NCBI GenBank assembly: GCA_028694275.1
Contig: JAQUTS010000023.1
Location: forward strand, 1 to 16,103
Length of the DNA stretch: 16,103 nucleotides
From: Candidatus Gastranaerophilales bacterium
GTDB taxonomy: Bacteria; Cyanobacteriota; Vampirovibrionia; Gastranaerophilales; CAJFVJ01
Direction: 5' to 3'
A model generated the notes under the pieces. That model searched no databases and was not told the origin of the DNA. It saw only the letters and a program-made list of their open reading frames with translations. The position numbers and the translations under genes are program-made. This document shows positions 13,297 to 16,103 of this stretch, piece after piece. Within the stretch, counting starts at the first letter, position 1. Each line of letters begins with the position of its first letter.

Positions 13297-14959
13297 CAGA
13301 ATGATTATTTATACTTCTTAATTCAAAACCTTCTGCGGGCTCAAAAATTGGAATTTCAAAGCCAAAAATATTTCCGATTTGAGCATCACTTCTTGCAAAA
13401 ATAGAACCCTGGTGGGCTTCAATTATCTGTTTTGAAAGATATAACCCCAAACCAAGCCCAAGTTGTCTGTATTTGCTAGCATTTGAGACATATTTTCCAA
13501 AAAGATTATCCAGCTCTTCTTTGGGTATAATTTCGCTTTTATTTTTGATTAAACAAGATATCTCTTGATCTGTATTTTCCATAATAATTTCAATTTCTGT
13601 ATTTTTGAATGAGTACGAAATGGCATTCGATAACAAATTAGTAATCACTCTTTTTATCTCAAGCTTATCGGCTGAAACTTGGGCAAAGTTGAGTTTATTT
13701 TTTATTACAATTACCTGCTCTTTGTCCTGCGCCAAGCAAGATATCTCATTAGAGCATTCACTGACCAAAGAAACAAAATCAAACTGCTCATAGTTCATAT
13801 TTTTCACACCTTTTTCATACCTATAAGTAGATAACAAAGTTGAAATCATATTAAACATATACTTACAAGAATTATGAATTTGCTCAATAGCTTCTTTTTG
13901 AAGTTCGGAAATTGGACCCAATGCACCATTCATAAGGATTTCTAGAGTTTTAATCTGAGCTATTGTTGGGATTTTCAAGTCATGAGTAAGTGTCGCCACA
14001 AAAGTTTCCTTTTGCTTTTCGACTTCTTTTTGACACTCAATATCTCTTATAACAACGAGTATACCAATCACATCGCTTTCATCATTAATGATAGGTGATT
14101 TATTTAATTCTACCCAAATTTTGCCTTTTGTTGTGTCCAAATGCCTCTCAAAAGATAACGGCTCTTTGGTTCTCAAAACGATTTTATCCTCTTCATCTAT
14201 TATATCATTCATCTCAGGATAAAAGTTTTCATAAAGTTTATATGAATAAACACCTATCATCTCCCCAAGAGTCTTCCCAAAAAGCTCCAAAACTTTTTTA
14301 TTCCCAATAACAAATTTACCGTCAATATCTTTCATATAAGCATACAATGGCATAGTTTCAAGAATTGCATTAAGCTGAGATTCTTTATAGCCTATGTTTT
14401 CTTGCATCAAGTTTTGCTCGGTCACATCTCTTGCGATACCTAAAATACCTATTACATCACCTTCTTCAGAAAGAATAGGTGACTTGATAAAACTATAAAC
14501 CCTAGGATTTATATCATCCTTACAATATTTCTTATCAAAAGAAATAGGTTCTTTCGTTTGCAAAACCTGCATATCAGTCTCAAAACCATCTTGAGCTATA
14601 TCTGCCGGGAGCAAATCAAAATCTTTTTTACCCAAAATCTCTTCTCTTGGCTTCTTCAAAGCCTCAACAAAAGCATCGTTGCAAGAAACATAGTCCAAAT
14701 TGGAATCTTTGTAAAATATCAAATCGGGGACAGAAGCAAACACGCCTGATAAAAGTTTCTCCAAATCAATATATTTGATGGCAAGCTCCGTTACTTCTTT
14801 GCCCTTAAGATAAGTCAATCTGGACAAAATTAAATATACAATCGTAATAAATACGGCATATTTCATAGACGGGAAAAGCAAAAAAGAGATTAAAGAAAGA
14901 GTCAAAAAAACATGTATCGCCACTATATAGTTGCGTTTTTGCATTATCTTAGTTAACAA
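13286..14959 (-). CDS. Membrane-anchored PAS-PAS sensor histidine kinase
   Basis: 557 residues from the TTG at 14959. That codon is chosen because AAGGAGAG lies 7 nt upstream, while the ATG at 14989 (10 codons earlier) has no ribosome site. Two hydrophobic segments (about 12-29 and 33-50) form a short hairpin anchor with almost no external loop. PAS domains follow at ~71-180 (DLIFYKDSNLDYVSCNDAF) and ~191-309. HisKA has the H-box TLTHDLKIP (phospho-acceptor H326), and the HATPase domain has NLLSNAIS (441-448) and GLGLGLYLSKQI (501-512). The usual D-x-G-x-G box is replaced by KNKSEIIP, so nucleotide binding may be altered. It autophosphorylates and passes phosphate to a response regulator, none of which is in the window. 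The signal is unknown; the PAS domains suggest an internal cue. Confidence 0.9.
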   Translation of the reverse strand: MLTKIMQKRNYIVAIHVFLTLSLISFLLFPSMKYAVFITIVYLILSRLTYLKGKEVTELAIKYIDLEKLLSGVFASVPDLIFYKDSNLDYVSCNDAFVEALKKPREEILGKKDFDLLPADIAQDGFETDMQVLQTKEPISFDKKYCKDDINPRVYSFIKSPILSEEGDVIGILGIARDVTEQNLMQENIGYKESQLNAILETMPLYAYMKDIDGKFVIGNKKVLELFGKTLGEMIGVYSYKLYENFYPEMNDIIDEEDKIVLRTKEPLSFERHLDTTKGKIWVELNKSPIINDESDVIGILVVIRDIECQKEVEKQKETFVATLTHDLKIPTIAQIKTLEILMNGALGPISELQKEAIEQIHNSCKYMFNMISTLLSTYRYEKGVKNMNYEQFDFVSLVSECSNEISCLAQDKEQVIVIKNKLNFAQVSADKLEIKRVITNLLSNAISYSFKNTEIEIIMENTDQEISCLIKNKSEIIPKEELDNLFGKYVSNASKYRQLGLGLGLYLSKQIIEAHQGSIFARSDAQIGNIFGFEIPIFEPAEGFELRSINNHSEVK

Positions 14960-14964
14960 GTCTT

Positions 14965-14972
14965 CTCTCCTT
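14965..14972 (-). promoter_or_regulatory. Ribosome binding site that sets the kinase start at TTG
   Basis: AAGGAGAG on the minus strand is one of the best Shine-Dalgarno matches in the window. It lies downstream of the ATG at 14989 and 7 nt before TTG 14959, so translation most likely begins at the TTG. Confidence 0.65.
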
Positions 14973-15012
14973 ACTGACTGAGAAACCATTCAATACTGCA
15001 CATTCAATTACC

Positions 15013-15035
15013 AAAAATAGTAACAGACTATTTTT
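15013..15035 (-). promoter_or_regulatory. Inverted repeat upstream of the histidine kinase
   Basis: Perfect 9-bp arms AAAAATAGT and ACTATTTTT with a 5-base spacer, 54 bp before the kinase TTG. It may be an operator or a leader hairpin. I could not place a convincing promoter beside it. A second repeat, ACTTCT / AGAAGT (15098-15116, 7-base gap), lies further up in the same intergenic region. Confidence 0.35.
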
Positions 15036-15155
15036 ACAATAGCAAGCCTTATACCAATACCGGCCTGAAAATTCCCAAACTTTATATTAGCAATCATACT
15101 TCTTTTTTTCAGAAGTGATATATTACCCAAGTGTCTATTCTTTTCTGAGCAAGGC

Positions 15156-16103
15156 TCAGCTTATCTCACGGACATTACTTTTCATATCCCAACAGGCTTT
15201 TGGGCATACAGACTTACAAATTCCACAACCGATGCACTCATCATCACAAGAGGAATAAATTTTATTTTCTTCTTTTATGGCTCCTTGAGGGCAACTATTC
15301 AGGCAAATTTTGCAATCTATACAGCCTGATTGAGTCCATTCAGGACGGTTCAATCTGGCCTCTGCAGGCGCAGCAAGATCATAAACTTTGAAATCATCAT
15401 CAATAAAATCACCAAAAATTCCGCCCTCGACCCATTCTTTGAGCCTAAATTCTTTCATAGAAGGAACATCTTTAGATGATTTTCTTTTAGGTGTTATTTT
15501 ATGCCATTTTGAAAAATCAGCCAATTTGTCATAAATCTCTTTTTTGTCTATTTCTGACAAAAATTTGTCCAGCCCGACTTTCAAAAACTCCTCATCTTGT
15601 TCATCAAGTGAATAAACTTCAACACAATCAGCAATATTGGAATGATTGCCACGAAAATATATCGTCCCGCCGACCATTCCCACGCAAGAACGCTGACCAA
15701 GAACAGATTCAAGATTTTCACATTCATGGCCGCAAACAACTGCTATACCGCCGCCCATAAACTCAAAACTGAATGAACCTGTGTTTTTAAGAACCCAAAA
15801 TTGAGGAGGGTTAAACTTGGGGTCGTGCTTCATCATAGCACCTGAGCGAGTACCTGTGCGACCTGAAATATATATCTGACCGCCTGCTGCACAATGCGCT
15901 GTTGTATCACCGCCATCGCCTTTGACAACAATTTCCGCACCTGAATTCAGCCAGCCAACATCTGCAGGAGCAGAACCGTTAACTATTATTTTGGTGCCTT
16001 CCATCGCCATAGCACCGACTCTTTGTCCGGGATTTGTAACCCTAAAGGTAAGTCCTTCGTTAAAATCCCCCCAAACAGAACCGCCTATATTATGCTGTCC
16101 GCA
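15156..16103 (-). CDS. Glutamate-synthase-type GXGXG domain protein with C-terminal 2x[4Fe-4S] ferredoxin, partial
   Basis: The frame is open to the window edge, so the 5' end is missing and the ATG at 16010 is internal: 31 more in-frame codons (GQHNIGGSVWGDFNEG...) lie upstream. The visible 315 residues start with the GXGXG beta-helix known from the C-terminal part of GltB and from FwdC/FmdC. The Gly-rich turns include VKGDGGDTTAHCAAGGQIYI and GMVGGTIYFRG. A linker leads to a ferredoxin region with C230xxC233xxC236xxxC240P and C259xxC262xxC265xxxC269P (numbered from 16010). The domains suggest a role in ferredoxin-linked glutamate synthase or an amidotransferase complex, with the other subunits encoded upstream outside the window. 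The TGA stop lies within a CTGAGC/GCTCAG hairpin (15145-15159) that lacks a T-run. Confidence 0.85.
   Translation of the reverse strand, partial: CGQHNIGGSVWGDFNEGLTFRVTNPGQRVGAMAMEGTKIIVNGSAPADVGWLNSGAEIVVKGDGGDTTAHCAAGGQIYISGRTGTRSGAMMKHDPKFNPPQFWVLKNTGSFSFEFMGGGIAVVCGHECENLESVLGQRSCVGMVGGTIYFRGNHSNIADCVEVYSLDEQDEEFLKVGLDKFLSEIDKKEIYDKLADFSKWHKITPKRKSSKDVPSMKEFRLKEWVEGGIFGDFIDDDFKVYDLAAPAEARLNRPEWTQSGCIDCKICLNSCPQGAIKEENKIYSSCDDECIGCGICKSVCPKACWDMKSNVREIS

Noticed and set aside
15145..15159. CTGAGC/GCTCAG hairpin over the stop of the GXGXG gene as a terminator
   Set aside because: On the minus strand it is followed by AAAAGAAT rather than a T-run, so a rho-independent terminator is not supported.

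Overview
The window is AT-rich bacterial chromosome with dense, ordinary coding. It uses the standard bacterial code: TGA is a genuine stop for gmhA, acpS and the glutamate-synthase-like gene. The gene set suggests a fermentative anaerobe from or near the Gastranaerophilales/Melainabacteria branch of the Cyanobacteria. The reasons are a reverse rubrerythrin, a stand-alone glutamate-synthase GXGXG domain with a ferredoxin tail, a Ski2-like helicase, and two unrelated proteins with N-terminal extensions ending in an NFGS/SFGS motif. That placement is inference from protein style, not a database result. I see no mobile element, CRISPR array, tRNA, rRNA or phage gene.

Layout. 1-448 (+) is the 3' end of an unrecognised gene that appears to carry a -1 frameshift at an A6 run. 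552-1109 (-) is reverse rubrerythrin with its own terminator. 1357-3212 (+) holds fabI, a 76-codon unknown gene and a FabG-like SDR whose TATAAT box is so close that the mRNA may be leaderless. 3388-5310 (+) is a DPP III (M49)-like zinc peptidase with a TTG start; a perfect inverted repeat covers its promoter, and a strong terminator follows. 5413-7635 (+) is a two-gene unit, gmhA plus a pyruvate/indolepyruvate-decarboxylase-type ThDP enzyme. 7708-8748 (+) is galE, overlapping acpS tail to tail by 35 bp. 8714-11993 (-) is acpS and a Ski2-like helicase with a duplicated insert. 12167-13285 (+) is wecB, whose stop codon abuts that of a PAS-PAS histidine kinase (13286-14959, -). 15156-16103 (-) is the C-terminal part of the GXGXG/ferredoxin protein, running off the window.

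How they fit together. fabI, the FabG-like reductase and acpS serve type II fatty-acid synthesis. gmhA, galE and wecB supply heptose, galactose and ManNAc precursors for surface polysaccharide. Rubrerythrin is the peroxide defence expected of an anaerobe. The decarboxylase, helicase, peptidase and kinase are not obviously linked to these. The least explained items are the shared N-terminal extension, the duplicated module inside the helicase, the decarboxylase paired with gmhA, and a recurring TAGACT/A-type -35 element. No intergenic stretch exceeds 300 bases. I found no convincing new defence or mobile system here.
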